Shown here one piece after another: positions 18,414-26,418 of a stretch of DNA of 64,000 bases. The notes below the pieces were generated by a model, which was given only the letters and a program-made list of their open reading frames with translations, was not told where the DNA came from and made no database searches. Position numbers and translations under genes: made by a program. This DNA is from Paenibacillus allorhizosphaerae (GTDB lineage: Bacteria > Bacillota > Bacilli > Paenibacillales > NBRC-103111), in assembly GCF_910594985.1 (NCBI RefSeq), contig NZ_CAJVCE010000003.1, forward strand, positions 1-64,000, given 5' to 3'. Every line of letters starts with the position of its first letter. Position 1 is the stretch's first letter.

Positions 18414-18932
18414 TTAAAAACCTAAAGCATTCGAACGATCGGCGAGCGCCGTGATCAGTTCTTCCTCCAGCTTGAAATGCCCCTCCAAAATCTTTTTGGC
18501 CTGCAGCAAATACAGTGCCATTTCCTTCGCCTCCGAACATCGGATGGGGCCATCGCTATCTTTCACGGCATCAATGTAAGCATCCAAAAATTGCATCGGC
18601 AGTTCATGTTCCTGCTCCATCATAACAAGCGGCCCCGGTTCTTCCCCGAAATACCATACCGCGATCGGAAACATTTTCTCTTCTTCCCATTTCGCATGAG
18701 CGGCCAATTCATCCCTGAAGTTTACCGTTTTCCTTCCTAGGTCTCTCAGCGTTCCCGTCCAATTGACGGCATCCTGGTTGAAACCGATCATTTTGGCCAT
18801 GCCGTACAACTCGAGCAGGCTCTCCTGCAGCTTTACATGTTCCTTCCGTAACTGCTCAATGTATTCACTCAGCCTGAGCAGTGTATCTGTGGTATGACCG
18901 AGCAGCATGTCTGTCGATAACGGGTGATTCAT
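18414..18932 (-). CDS. Hemerythrin-domain protein 1
   Basis: A 172-residue four-helix di-iron protein of the hemerythrin HHE family, which can bind oxygen or nitric oxide or store iron. Putative ligands are seen in RKEHVKLQE, HAKWEEEKMFP, EQEHELPMQF and LEGHFKLEEEL, each in its own helix, so the iron site looks complete. GAGGAGGGATGGATC precedes the ATG. It lies 47 bases downstream of hcp on the same strand, so it is probably transcribed from the same Fnr-dependent promoter. It is related to the proteins at 21462 and 23660. A role in NO handling or Fe-S repair is inferred. Confidence 0.88.
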   Translation of the reverse strand: MNHPLSTDMLLGHTTDTLLRLSEYIEQLRKEHVKLQESLLELYGMAKMIGFNQDAVNWTGTLRDLGRKTVNFRDELAAHAKWEEEKMFPIAVWYFGEEPGPLVMMEQEHELPMQFLDAYIDAVKDSDGPIRCSEAKEMALYLLQAKKILEGHFKLEEELITALADRSNALGF

Positions 18933-18979
18933 GATCCATCCCTCCTCAAGAAATGCCTGCTTGTTTCTTGTGAACCGTA

Positions 18980-20275
18980 TTAATGAGACAACGATAGCAT
19001 CTCTTCCATATCCTCTTGAGCGTTGCCGATTAATTTCAAGCCAAACGTATTGACCAAAACATTCATGACTCCGGGAGTAATGAATTCTGGCGGCTTGGGG
19101 CCAATACGGATATCTTTAATTCCTAAGCTGAACAATCCGAGCAGAATAGCGACGGCCTTTTGCTCAAACCAGGAGAGCACGATGCTGACCGGCAAGTCGT
19201 TGATGCTGCAACCGAATGCATTCGCCAGCGCCAAGGCGATTTTAACCGTTGAGCCGGAATTATTGCATTGCCCCAGATCAATGTACCGCGGGATGTCCGT
19301 TCCTTGCACGGTTCCGTAGTCGATATCATTAAAGCGGAATTTTCCGCAGGAAGTCGTCAAAATAACCGTATCGTTTGGCAGTGAGGTGGCAAGCTCACGG
19401 TAATACTCGCCGCCGCTTCCCGGGGCATCACAGCCTGCAATGACAAAGAATCGTCTGATTTTGCCTGCTTTAACAGCATCGATAATTTCCGGGGCGAGCC
19501 CGATAACAGTTTCATGGTGGTAGCCTGTCGTGAGCACCTGCTCGGATTCAACGCTTGCGGTTGGAAGCATTAACGCTTTTTCGATAAGCGGCGTAAAATC
19601 ATTTTCTACGATCTTGGTGACGCCTTCAAGACCGGCGATGTCATACGAGAAGAACCGATCCGCATAGGTTCCTTTAATCGGCATGACGCAGTTGGTTGTC
19701 GCCAGGATCGCACCCGGGAATTGTTCAAACAGGCGGCGCTGGTCGAACCATGCTTTACCGATATTCCCTTTCAGATGAGAATACTTCTTCAGCTTCGGAT
19801 ATCCATGCGCCGGAAGCATCTCAGAGTGCGTGTAGATATTTATGCCTTTTCCTTCTGTTTGCTTCAGCAGCTCCTCAAGCGCATACAGATTGTGGCCGGT
19901 AACGACAATTGCGTGCCCTTCGATTTTATTTTGTGATACCTTTACAGGCTGCGGAATCCCGAAATGCGTCGTGTGGGCCTGATCCAGCACATCCATGATG
20001 CGTACGGCGGCATTGCCCACTTTCATCGCCATATCGATATGCTCTTGCACATTGAAATTGGAATTCGTGAGCGTCATGTATAACGCTTCGTGTGTAATCC
20101 GGTCAACCTCAGGGTCGCTGTAACCGAGTTGTCTTGCATGCGTTGCGTATGCGGCGATTCCTTTCAATGCGAAAATCATCGTATCCTGCAAGCTCGCAAT
20201 GTTCTCATCCTTCCCACAGACACCGATCACTTTACAGCCGCCTTTGGCGGTTTGTTCACATTGATAGCAAAACAT
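18980..20275 (-). CDS. hcp: Hybrid-cluster protein (hydroxylamine reductase family)
   Basis: A hybrid Fe-S-O cluster protein of about 431 residues, known as an NO reductase and formerly as hydroxylamine reductase, acting in the anaerobic cytoplasm. Seen: the N-terminal cysteine motif C3, C6, C14, C20 (CYQCEQTAKGGCKVIGVCGK), and further cluster ligands in AGCDAPGSGGEYY, TTSCGKFRF and LGQCNNSGSTVK. The length is short against about 550 for the common classes, which matches the form lacking one helical domain. The start is the ATG eight bases after GGAGGG. A perfect Fnr palindrome lies 82 bases upstream of the ATG. It is followed by hemerythrin gene 1. Confidence 0.93.
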   Translation of the reverse strand: MFCYQCEQTAKGGCKVIGVCGKDENIASLQDTMIFALKGIAAYATHARQLGYSDPEVDRITHEALYMTLTNSNFNVQEHIDMAMKVGNAAVRIMDVLDQAHTTHFGIPQPVKVSQNKIEGHAIVVTGHNLYALEELLKQTEGKGINIYTHSEMLPAHGYPKLKKYSHLKGNIGKAWFDQRRLFEQFPGAILATTNCVMPIKGTYADRFFSYDIAGLEGVTKIVENDFTPLIEKALMLPTASVESEQVLTTGYHHETVIGLAPEIIDAVKAGKIRRFFVIAGCDAPGSGGEYYRELATSLPNDTVILTTSCGKFRFNDIDYGTVQGTDIPRYIDLGQCNNSGSTVKIALALANAFGCSINDLPVSIVLSWFEQKAVAILLGLFSLGIKDIRIGPKPPEFITPGVMNVLVNTFGLKLIGNAQEDMEEMLSLSH

Positions 20276-20349
20276 AGAGTTCATCCCTCCGCAATTTATC
20301 GTTCTGTGTTCCTTTCGTACATAGACTAACAGAATCGCGATCGGCTGGA

Positions 20350-20365
20350 TGTGACACATATCACA
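20350..20365 (-). promoter_or_regulatory. Fnr box upstream of hcp
   Basis: TGTGA-CACATA-TCACA, a perfect palindrome matching the Bacillus Fnr consensus TGTGA-N6-TCACA. A transcript starting about 41 bases downstream would have a TAGTCT-like -10 box near 20323-20328, the layout expected for Fnr activation. Confidence 0.75.
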
Positions 20366-20450
20366 AAGTAAACCTTGGTTTGATCATCATCGTAGGGAAT
20401 CCAAGGTTTACGGCTGCCCAGTTAATGCACGTGCTTACACCGCGGAAAAA

Positions 20451-20478
20451 ACCGCGGGAAGAATGCAGTACCCGCGGT
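20451..20478 (-). terminator. Terminator
   Basis: Stem ACCGCGGG/CCCGCGGT with a 12-base loop; on the minus strand it is followed by TTTTTT. It would end transcription arriving from the decayed region before the hcp promoter. Confidence 0.6.
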
Positions 20479-20492
20479 AATGAATATCATAT

Positions 20493-20715
20493 CTATGGTG
20501 TAGAGAACTGAGTATTCTTTTTACTTAATTCAGTTTTTAATTCTTGCCCGACATATCCTTTGTCTCCAATCATTTGTGCTGTTGGAAATTGTTCCGTTAA
20601 ATCTCTAACTAGACTTATATCTGTCTAAATAATTTCACTCTTAAATTACGAACCGGACAACAAAGTGGCATTGGTAAGCTACCTATAATTGAAAATTTCG
20701 GATATTGCACCTTTT
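20493..20715 (-). mobile_element. IS982-type transposase remnant
   Basis: Translation of the minus strand gives two pieces of a DDE transposase: VQYPKFSIIGSLPMPLCC and PVRNLRVKLF, then after an internal loss DISLVRDLTEQFPTAQ, MIGDKGYVGQELKTEL and KKNTQFSTP followed by a stop. The pattern resembles IS982-family enzymes. Frame breaks and a missing middle show that it is dead. It lies directly beside the broken hemY fragment and probably caused that truncation. Confidence 0.65.
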
Positions 20716-20742
20716 GTTTGGTAAGAAAAATTCGAATCATTT

Positions 20743-20943
20743 TTATCGTTTTGTGACTTTACCTCCCAATTGTCCGTTTTTTTCCACAAGAGTAATGTCA
20801 GCTGGAATTTGCAGCTTCTCTACCAGCTTTCTCATATAGAAAGCGGTGCTGAGCCCGGAGATGCCGCCACCTACGATAACGATCTTCTTCCGTATGCCCC
20901 CATCGTATATTCGTCCCTTCCGCGAAATATGCGGATTGCCCAT
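20743..20943 (-). pseudogene. Protoporphyrinogen oxidase (HemY/HemG) N-terminal fragment
   Basis: Only 66 codons remain. They encode the FAD-binding start of a protoporphyrinogen/coproporphyrinogen oxidase: KKIVIVGGGISGLSTAFYMR, then LQIPADITLVEKNGQLGGKV. The full protein has about 470 residues, so about 85% is lost. The break falls next to the IS982-type remnant. It starts 3 bases after the moeA remnant stop. It cannot be functional alone. Confidence 0.8.
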
Positions 20944-20946
20944 TTT

Positions 20947-21465
20947 TTAATGAACCATCGCTCCTTCCAAGGGAAGGAACTTGACGATATCTCCAGCCCG
21001 GATTCCCGTTTTCGTCGGCGGTACCACGATAAGGCAGTTGGCATCCTTTATCGTCACGACGGCGCTCGACTTATCAGTTCCAACCGGTCTGACATAGATC
21101 ATGCCTTTTTCGCTAAACCAAACGCCCCTGACATATCGTGCGTAGGCGTTCACCTTCAAATAATCTTCAGCGAGAAAAGCGGTATGCTCTTGGGCCGTTA
21201 CTTCAGCACTCGCTTGCATACTTGACAAGACGGGACGGACGAACAGCTCGAATCCGACGTAACAAGCCGAAGGGTTCCCGGATAGTCCGAACAGCAGCTT
21301 ATTTTGCCATAGGCCCGCACTCGTCGGACTGCCTGGCCGCATCGCGACTTTGTTGAAAAGCGTCGTTCCTTCCCATCTCGCGAAAAAATCGGCCATAATA
21401 TCGTAATCTAAACGCATGCTCATTTGGATATGATTTTGTGTCGCGATCAGCTCACCGCTCCCTAG
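20947..21465 (-). pseudogene. moeA: moeA remnant (5'-truncated, internal deletion)
   Basis: The frame encodes the C-terminal part of a molybdopterin molybdenumtransferase: DYDIMADFFARWEG, KVAMRPGSPTSAG, LLFGLSGNPSACYVGFELFV and the C-terminal domain with VVPPTKTGIRAGD. Before it, GSGELIATQNHIQ matches an earlier part of MoeA, but about 60 residues between them and the whole N-terminal half are missing. The remnant abuts the stop of hemerythrin gene 2, so a deletion joined them. It is non-functional; it indicates a former molybdenum-cofactor gene set. Confidence 0.78.
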
Positions 21466-21986
21466 GAAAAGAAATAATCCATATCCGTCAATATTTGTTC
21501 TGTCAATGGGTAGACCAGCTCTTCTTCCATATGAAGATGGCCTTTCAGAATATGACATGCTTGAGTCAAATGCTCCGCCGTACCGACGATCTTGTCGTCA
21601 TCCGAGGAAACCAAAGCTTCCGCCAAATCCGTAAAGGCATCCAAATACGCTTTTGCCAATTCGTGGTCCTTTTCGAGCACCCAAAATGACGGAATGATGG
21701 ACGGACCTGCGCTCTTATGAAAGTAATCGTTTAAAAACGGATATAATATTTGTTCCTCCCAGATGGAATGTTCCTCAAGCTTCGTGTTCAACAGAAACGT
21801 TTCCTGCACCAAACTTCGAAGCGTCCGGACCCGCATCTCCGCATCGCAGGAACGAATCACGGTCTTTGCCTGCTCCTCCAGCTGAAAGATCGCCTGCTTC
21901 AAGGCCTCGTGTTCTTCCTTCAAACGGACCAGTGCATGATACAATTCCGTCGGATGAGCAGGCTCCGTTACCGGTAATGTTACCAT
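21462..21986 (-). CDS. Hemerythrin-domain protein 2
   Basis: A 174-residue hemerythrin HHE protein. Helix ligands are seen in LKEEHEALKQ, LEEHSIWEEQILYPFL, LEKDHELAKAY and LKGHLHMEEELVYPL. It is clearly paralogous to proteins 1 and 3 in this island. The ATG follows GGGGAGGGAATCCA; the longer open frame has no site. It lies 123 bases downstream of fnr on the same strand and its stop runs into the moeA remnant. Role as for protein 1: di-iron binding of O2 or NO, inferred from context. Confidence 0.87.
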   Translation of the reverse strand: MVTLPVTEPAHPTELYHALVRLKEEHEALKQAIFQLEEQAKTVIRSCDAEMRVRTLRSLVQETFLLNTKLEEHSIWEEQILYPFLNDYFHKSAGPSIIPSFWVLEKDHELAKAYLDAFTDLAEALVSSDDDKIVGTAEHLTQACHILKGHLHMEEELVYPLTEQILTDMDYFFS

Positions 21987-22109
21987 TGGATTCCCTCCCC
22001 AAAGGCATGGATCGTTGCTATCTGTCTTTATTGTAGCCTTTGCTCCACGCATGGTTATTTTCAACTAGATTTCCCTCTCACATCTTTAATGGCGGAGCCG
22101 AAAGTCCGA

Positions 22110-22814
22110 TTACATTCTGCAAATTTCCTTTGGACAATGTTCGCATTGACATATATTTCGAAGAAATTCAAGTTTTTTTATAACGACGTGTCCGTCCTGG
22201 TATTCAATCACTTCTTCCTTCTTCAAGTCGCTCAGCATCCGGTTGACGCTTTCTCTGGTAGCCCCGATCATATCCGCCATTTCACTGTTGTTTATTTTCA
22301 AATCAATGTAAATACCGTGCTCGGTCGTTACGCCATAGGTATTGCTGAGCCGGATGAGAAGGGAACATATCGCGCCAGGTTTCCCGAACATGAGCAAGTC
22401 CCGGAACTTGGTCTGCGTCAAACGATGCATCAGGCCCATCCACTTCATAAACTCGATAGCCAAATCCCCGTGCTGCCATAACAGCACTTCTGCATCCTTA
22501 CGCTGGATGATTCCGATGCTGCCGCTCTCCGTCACTTCCGCGCTGAAACTGTGAACCGAATCCTGAAATGGATCCAACTGCCCGAACAAGTCACCTTGTT
22601 GATGAAGATACATCGTAAAGCTTCTCCCACTGTCCGAGGTTTTCGTAGTCCTTACGCGACCGCTGATAACAAAGTATAATTTGTCGGCGGCATCCCCTTC
22701 CCAGAAAAGATAGGCTCCCTTTTCTACCCTTTTTGTATACATAATGCTTTTCAGTTTATCAAGGCTTTCAACTGATAACACCTGGTCAATTCCTCTTCGC
22801 TGGATTTCGGGCAT
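22110..22814 (-). CDS. fnr: Crp/Fnr-family anaerobic regulator, Fnr type
   Basis: A 234-residue oxygen-sensing activator. Seen: an N-terminal cyclic-nucleotide-binding-like barrel (VEKGAYLFWEGDAADKLYFV), a C-terminal HTH (NSEMADMIGATRESVNRML) and a cysteine-rich tail with C222, C224, C227 and C232. The last three have the same spacing as the [4Fe-4S] ligands of Bacillus subtilis Fnr, so a C-terminal oxygen-labile cluster is likely. The HTH fits the TGTGA-N6-TCACA boxes found before hcp, mobA and the globin gene. A near-perfect box lies 116 bases upstream, allowing autoregulation. It is divergent from the GAF gene. Confidence 0.9.
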   Translation of the reverse strand: MPEIQRRGIDQVLSVESLDKLKSIMYTKRVEKGAYLFWEGDAADKLYFVISGRVRTTKTSDSGRSFTMYLHQQGDLFGQLDPFQDSVHSFSAEVTESGSIGIIQRKDAEVLLWQHGDLAIEFMKWMGLMHRLTQTKFRDLLMFGKPGAICSLLIRLSNTYGVTTEHGIYIDLKINNSEMADMIGATRESVNRMLSDLKKEEVIEYQDGHVVIKKLEFLRNICQCEHCPKEICRM

Positions 22815-23115
22815 TGCACACGAACCCCTTTCAATTTCTTGTTAATCTAATCATAGCGCTGTTCGAATCTTTTTTTTATCGGGAGTTCCACTGATCTTTC
22901 AAGAGAAAAGTCCTTATTTTGTTGTGAGGTTCAGCACAGGAAATCCCCATATAGATTGGCACTTCTATCGGGAAATCGGCAAAAATGAGGGAAGTTTTCC
23001 TGATGTACTTTTAAGGGAATTCCCTGACTTACAAACGATCCAAAAAGAACTACAATAATTGATGTGAGCACGAATGGTGATCTCGCTTCACGGTGGAACG
23101 GAGGTGGCCCAAGAG
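22815..23115. other. Divergent promoter region fnr / GAF gene
   Basis: A 301-base spacer with a near-perfect Fnr box at 22923-22938 and a poly-T run at 22870-22877. The GAF gene's GGAGGTGG site is at its right end. No gene seen. Confidence 0.5.
22923..22938. promoter_or_regulatory. Near-perfect Fnr box between fnr and GAF gene
   Basis: TGTGA-GGTTCA-GCACA differs from the palindromic consensus at one base. It is 116 bases from the fnr start and about 185 from the GAF start, so it could serve either gene. Confidence 0.5.
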
Positions 23116-23544
23116 ATGCCCCTGATCACGCAAAAAATAACAAACGAGCTGGAGCGCCTGTGTCATAAAACTTCAAGCCATTTCGCCGCGTTATCGTTGG
23201 CATTGCCGAACGAGCAGCGATTTCGGTGGCTATATGCTTACGGCAACCGGAGCGAACGCTACAAGAGAATGGCTGTGAAGCCAGGGGCCGGACCCGACGG
23301 CTTATCCCTTAGAACGGGCAAACCCGTGTTATGGAACGAACAAACGGATCACAGTGGCAGGGTGATGTACGAATGCCCGCTGCTGACGGCCGAAAAACTT
23401 AAAACAGCCGCGGTTATGCCTTTAAACGAGGTAACCGGTCTGCTGTTCATAGCAAGACGCACTTCAGAGGCATACACGAATCGGGAGTTGATCTGCCTGC
23501 AAGAACAGCTGCCTTATTTATCCGAAATCCTGATATCTTCCTGA
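23116..23544 (+). CDS. GAF-domain protein, NreA-like
   Basis: A single GAF domain of about 142 residues with RWLYAYGNRSERYKRMAVKP and GLSLRTGKPVLWNEQ. Small GAF proteins of this kind include NreA, the nitrate receptor of the staphylococcal NreABC system; similarity is by pattern only. The ATG at 23116 is preferred because GGAGGTGG lies eight bases before it, whereas the earlier ATG has none. Cytoplasmic. It is divergent from fnr in the oxygen/NO island, which supports nitrate or redox sensing, but the NreB/NreC partners are not in the window. Confidence 0.65.
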   Translation: MPLITQKITNELERLCHKTSSHFAALSLALPNEQRFRWLYAYGNRSERYKRMAVKPGAGPDGLSLRTGKPVLWNEQTDHSGRVMYECPLLTAEKLKTAAVMPLNEVTGLLFIARRTSEAYTNRELICLQEQLPYLSEILISS

Positions 23545-23594
23545 ATAGGCAATTACGCCGACGTTTCGGAAGCCCGCGTCGCCATCCGGGACCA

Positions 23595-23645
23595 GACAAA
23601 AAACCTACTATGCGGAGGTTATCTGCGGATAGTAGGTTTTTTGTC
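23595..23645. terminator. Bidirectional terminator
   Basis: Perfect 17-base arms GACAAAAAACCTACTAT (23595-23611) and complement (23629-23645) between the convergent GAF and hemerythrin 3 genes, with U-runs on both sides. Confidence 0.85.
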
Positions 23646-23659
23646 TTCCAACTTTCAGC

Positions 23660-24181
23660 TTACTCCGGCAGCTCGGCCATTAAGGGATAAATCGTTTCTT
23701 CTTCCATTTGCAAATGGCTTTTAACCAAACGGCATGCCTGCAGCAGTTGCTCGGTACAGCGCCCGATGCCGGACGGATCCGGATTCCTGAAGATTTGCTC
23801 GGTCTCCTCCAGGAAGAGATGGAAATACATCGCAGCCAGCTCTTGTTCCTTTTCCAGCATCCATAGCGAAGTCGTCACGACCGGCCGGATCGGTAACTGA
23901 GAATATTCCGTCAAGAACGGGAACAGCTGCGTATCTTCCCAGTCTGAATGTTCGTCCAACTCCGCCAGTAAAGCTAGCGTTGTGTCCCTCAGTTCCTTCA
24001 GCCGCTCACGACGCACATTACGCTCCGCTACATTTTTGAGCTGGCTGGCCATTGTTTCCAGGCAATCTATAACGTCATACAAGTGATTATGTTCATTGCG
24101 CAAACGAGCGAAAGCGCAAGCGGGATCAGCCGTAACGTGCGTGGCGCCCGAACCGAATGAATAAGAAAGCCGTTCCGTCAT
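23660..24181 (-). CDS. Hemerythrin-domain protein 3 (one ligand His replaced)
   Basis: A hemerythrin HHE protein of about 173 residues, paralogous to proteins 1 and 2. Helix motifs: LRNEHNHLYDVI, LDEHSDWEDTQLFPFL, LEKEQELAAMY and VKSHLQMEEETIYPL. In the third helix the usual His (EKDHELA, EQEHELP in the paralogues) is Gln, so the iron site may be altered. The second ATG is chosen, nine bases after AAGGAG. A weak Fnr-like sequence (TGTTG-N6-TCACA) lies at 24247-24262. Confidence 0.85.
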   Translation of the reverse strand: MTERLSYSFGSGATHVTADPACAFARLRNEHNHLYDVIDCLETMASQLKNVAERNVRRERLKELRDTTLALLAELDEHSDWEDTQLFPFLTEYSQLPIRPVVTTSLWMLEKEQELAAMYFHLFLEETEQIFRNPDPSGIGRCTEQLLQACRLVKSHLQMEEETIYPLMAELPE

Positions 24182-24288
24182 ACACATACACTCCTTATAT
24201 CAGGTTTATCTTTGCCAGTCCGCCGCTATCCGATGAGTAAGTTCTATGTTGCGTTTTTCACAATCTTCTCGCTGCGACATGCCTCACA

Positions 24289-24915
24289 CTACAGACCCAA
24301 CCGATAATTCATTTGAAGCGATTCGTAAAAGGAAACCGCTTGTTCATAATCTTCCGGCGTGTTAATTGCGGTAACAAAACGGGGATCGATCTCTTTCTCT
24401 TTAAATAACGCTTCTGGCAGTTCACACCATAGCAATTTTTTAAGCATTGCCGAGAACGAGACCTCATCATTCTTAAGGAGTTCTCGAATCGGCTTGGCAC
24501 AGCTTTTGTCGTATATGCCATGGAGCGGATATACTTGATTGCCGATCCAAGGAATGACCGCATCAATGGCATCCTTCTTACACGATAACATGAGCTCGGC
24601 TGCCTCGGCCGAGATAAAGGGCATATCGCATCCGACCACCCATACGTTTGAATGAAACGACAGAGTTAGTCCCGAAAACATTCCTCCAAGCGGACCTTTT
24701 TCTGGAAAATAGTCGGTAATAATCCGGATTCCTCGGTCTAACGTACGCAGATACGGTGCTGGATCCATCGCTACGATGACGATTTCACTGCAAATTTTAT
24801 TCATTTCACGAATTTGCCGATCAATAAAGGTCATGTGATCCAGAACAAGAAACGCTTTGTTTTGCCCGTTCATTCTACTGTTTTTGCCTCCTGCCAAAAT
24901 CACCCCGGACAGCAT
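24289..24915 (-). CDS. mobA: Molybdenum cofactor guanylyltransferase
   Basis: A 209-residue nucleotidyltransferase that joins GMP to molybdopterin to give the bis-MGD cofactor of nitrate reductase and related enzymes. Seen: the N-terminal GTP-binding signature SGVILAGGKNSRMNGQNKAF, FPEKGPLGGMFSGL and VVGCDMPFIS with the metal-binding Asp. The start follows GAGGGGAAGATCAGAT. A symmetrical Fnr-type box lies 88 bases upstream of the ATG. The gene is intact while its pathway neighbour moeA is broken, and no molybdoenzyme is present in the window. Confidence 0.88.
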   Translation of the reverse strand: MLSGVILAGGKNSRMNGQNKAFLVLDHMTFIDRQIREMNKICSEIVIVAMDPAPYLRTLDRGIRIITDYFPEKGPLGGMFSGLTLSFHSNVWVVGCDMPFISAEAAELMLSCKKDAIDAVIPWIGNQVYPLHGIYDKSCAKPIRELLKNDEVSFSAMLKKLLWCELPEALFKEKEIDPRFVTAINTPEDYEQAVSFYESLQMNYRLGL

Positions 24916-24995
24916 ATCTGATCTTCCCCTCTCTGTGATAGACTCCTTTTCTCTTCGTTCATATATTAATAACACCATATTAATTAACTGTTGAC

Positions 24996-25011
24996 AGTGA
25001 TATGTGTCACT
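24996..25011 (-). promoter_or_regulatory. Fnr-type box upstream of mobA
   Basis: AGTGA-TATGTG-TCACT, a perfect palindrome differing from the consensus only in its outermost bases. A TATTAAT-like -10 near 24966-24971 sits about 35 bases downstream of the box centre, as for Fnr activation. Confidence 0.7.
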
Positions 25012-25116
25012 GGGCTTAGCGCATCCGGACATTAAAATCAAGCTTCTGACATTTAGATTTGCATAAAGGTACAGGGATAGATGATCTTGAATTCATTCGA
25101 TAAGGGTAAAAAAAGA

Positions 25117-25141
25117 GAAGCAACCCACCTGGGGATGCTTC
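25117..25141 (-). terminator. Terminator of the globin gene
   Basis: GAAGCA/TGCTTC stem with C/G-rich interior; on the minus strand it is followed by CTCTTTTTTT. Confidence 0.65.
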
Positions 25142-25171
25142 CTTGGTTTAGCGATATTCCAAATCGATTTG

Positions 25172-25615
25172 TTAATTATCAGCATGCTCCTCCCCGCCAT
25201 GGAACGTATTCACAAACCGATGGGCGGCGTTCGTCAGCATCTGAAAAAGCATTTGTCCGGGATATTCGTTCAATCCGATCTCGTTCATTGCTTCGCGCAT
25301 GCAGGACAACCATGCCTCAGCGCGTTCGGGTGTGATCCGGAAATGAGCATGCACTTCCCGCATGTTTCCGAATCCGTATTTATCCGTATATAACGTCGGC
25401 CCACCGGTAAACTGGGTCAGAAACAAATATTGTTTGGCCCGAATTTCTTCAACGCCGTCTGGAAATAACGGTTGAAGGGCCGGGTGCCCATACACTTTCG
25501 GGTAAAAAGCGTGAACGAGCCGATCGATCGTATCCGCTCCTCCAATTTGTTCGTAAAGGGATGGCAATGCATTGCTCTGGTTTGCCGCGGAATAACTCCT
25601 ATTTGTATACATCAT
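25172..25615 (-). CDS. Truncated haemoglobin, group II (YjbI/trHbO type)
   Basis: A 147-residue globin with the 2-on-2 fold; these bind O2 or NO in the cytoplasm and help detoxify NO or peroxide. Seen: LYEQIGGADTIDRLVHAFY, PLFPDGVEEIRAKQYLFLTQ, GPTLY and the proximal histidine region MREVHAHFRIT, then the group II Trp in ERAEAWLSCM. GGAGGTATTAAT precedes the ATG. A perfect Fnr palindrome lies 69 bases upstream. It heads the leftward series globin, mobA, hemerythrin 3. Confidence 0.92.
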   Translation of the reverse strand: MMYTNRSYSAANQSNALPSLYEQIGGADTIDRLVHAFYPKVYGHPALQPLFPDGVEEIRAKQYLFLTQFTGGPTLYTDKYGFGNMREVHAHFRITPERAEAWLSCMREAMNEIGLNEYPGQMLFQMLTNAAHRFVNTFHGGEEHADN

Positions 25616-25920
25616 ATTAATACCTCCGTTTTAATTTCGTACATATCTCATTTTAACCGGAGACTTTCCTTCGAGTTGTGATTCCACTCACATTATGACT
25701 ACGATCATATCCCCCATTCCGCTAAATCGGACTCCGGCCTCAGCCTGGTAGGCTGGCAGACTCTGGCCATTTGGACTGATAGATTTTTCACATTACAAAA
25801 TTCCCCTTTTTTTAATACGGAATTCCCATTGAACCACAACAACAGCCGCCTGTATAATATTTCCATACCATACCGCCCAGTTGGTATTGGAATATCGAAC
25901 AAGCAAAGGAGATCGGCTTA
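25616..25920. other. Intergenic region, globin / DUF3574 gene
   Basis: A 305-base divergent spacer. It contains the globin Fnr box and, on the right, the promoter and AAAGGAGATCGGCTTA site of the next gene. No other coding sequence is convincing. Confidence 0.5.
25677..25692 (-). promoter_or_regulatory. Fnr box upstream of the globin gene
   Basis: TGTGA-TTCCAC-TCACA, an exact consensus match. TAAAAT at 25650-25655 is suitably placed as -10 for leftward transcription. Confidence 0.75.
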
Positions 25921-26397
25921 GTGAAGAAAAGATTTTGGACCATTGGACTATCATTTGCATTTTTATTGGCCTTATTGATCGTACCCGTACAGCAATCATT
26001 CAGTGCATCCGAATCATCGGCCAATGCGGACAGCGTCTCTAGTAGTGCATTGAACGGGCAATATCATCTGGACCATGTCGTAAAAATTTATGTTCCTTCC
26101 ACGATCAAAGGAGATATACCCATCAGTAAAGAAGCGCATGAAAAGTTCGTTGATCAGGCGCTTGCGCAATTTTCAGACTGGTTCGGCGGCGCTACGGCCG
26201 TCGAGGGAACAGGCGCTTGGATGGACAAAGACAAAAAATTGATCAAAGAAAAAGTGACGATCGTATATGCCTTCGCGGAAAAGCTGGATAAAGAGGACGT
26301 GAACCGAGTCGTTACCTATGCGAAGCAATTGAAAGAGGATCTCGTGCAAAATTCCGTATCCATCGAAGTTGACGGCAAGATGTATTTTATTGAATAA
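25921..26397 (+). CDS. Secreted DUF3574-like protein
   Basis: A 158-residue protein with a GTG start after AAAGGAGATC. Residues 1-29 form a signal peptide with a cleavage-like SFSAS. The mature part (VKIYVPSTIKGDIPISKEA, FSDWFGGATAVEGTGAWMD, KVTIVYAFAEK) resembles the small DUF3574 domain found in bacterial exported proteins of unknown function. It stands alone, followed by a hairpin terminator at 26419-26449. Confidence 0.7.
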   Translation: MKKRFWTIGLSFAFLLALLIVPVQQSFSASESSANADSVSSSALNGQYHLDHVVKIYVPSTIKGDIPISKEAHEKFVDQALAQFSDWFGGATAVEGTGAWMDKDKKLIKEKVTIVYAFAEKLDKEDVNRVVTYAKQLKEDLVQNSVSIEVDGKMYFIE

Positions 26398-26418
26398 TTC
26401 CAAATCACAGCAATTAAT

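Noticed and set aside
24247..24262. Fnr-like sequence TGTTG-N6-TCACA before hemerythrin gene 3
   Set aside because: Two mismatches in one half site; kept only as a remark because such matches occur by chance in A/T-rich DNA.
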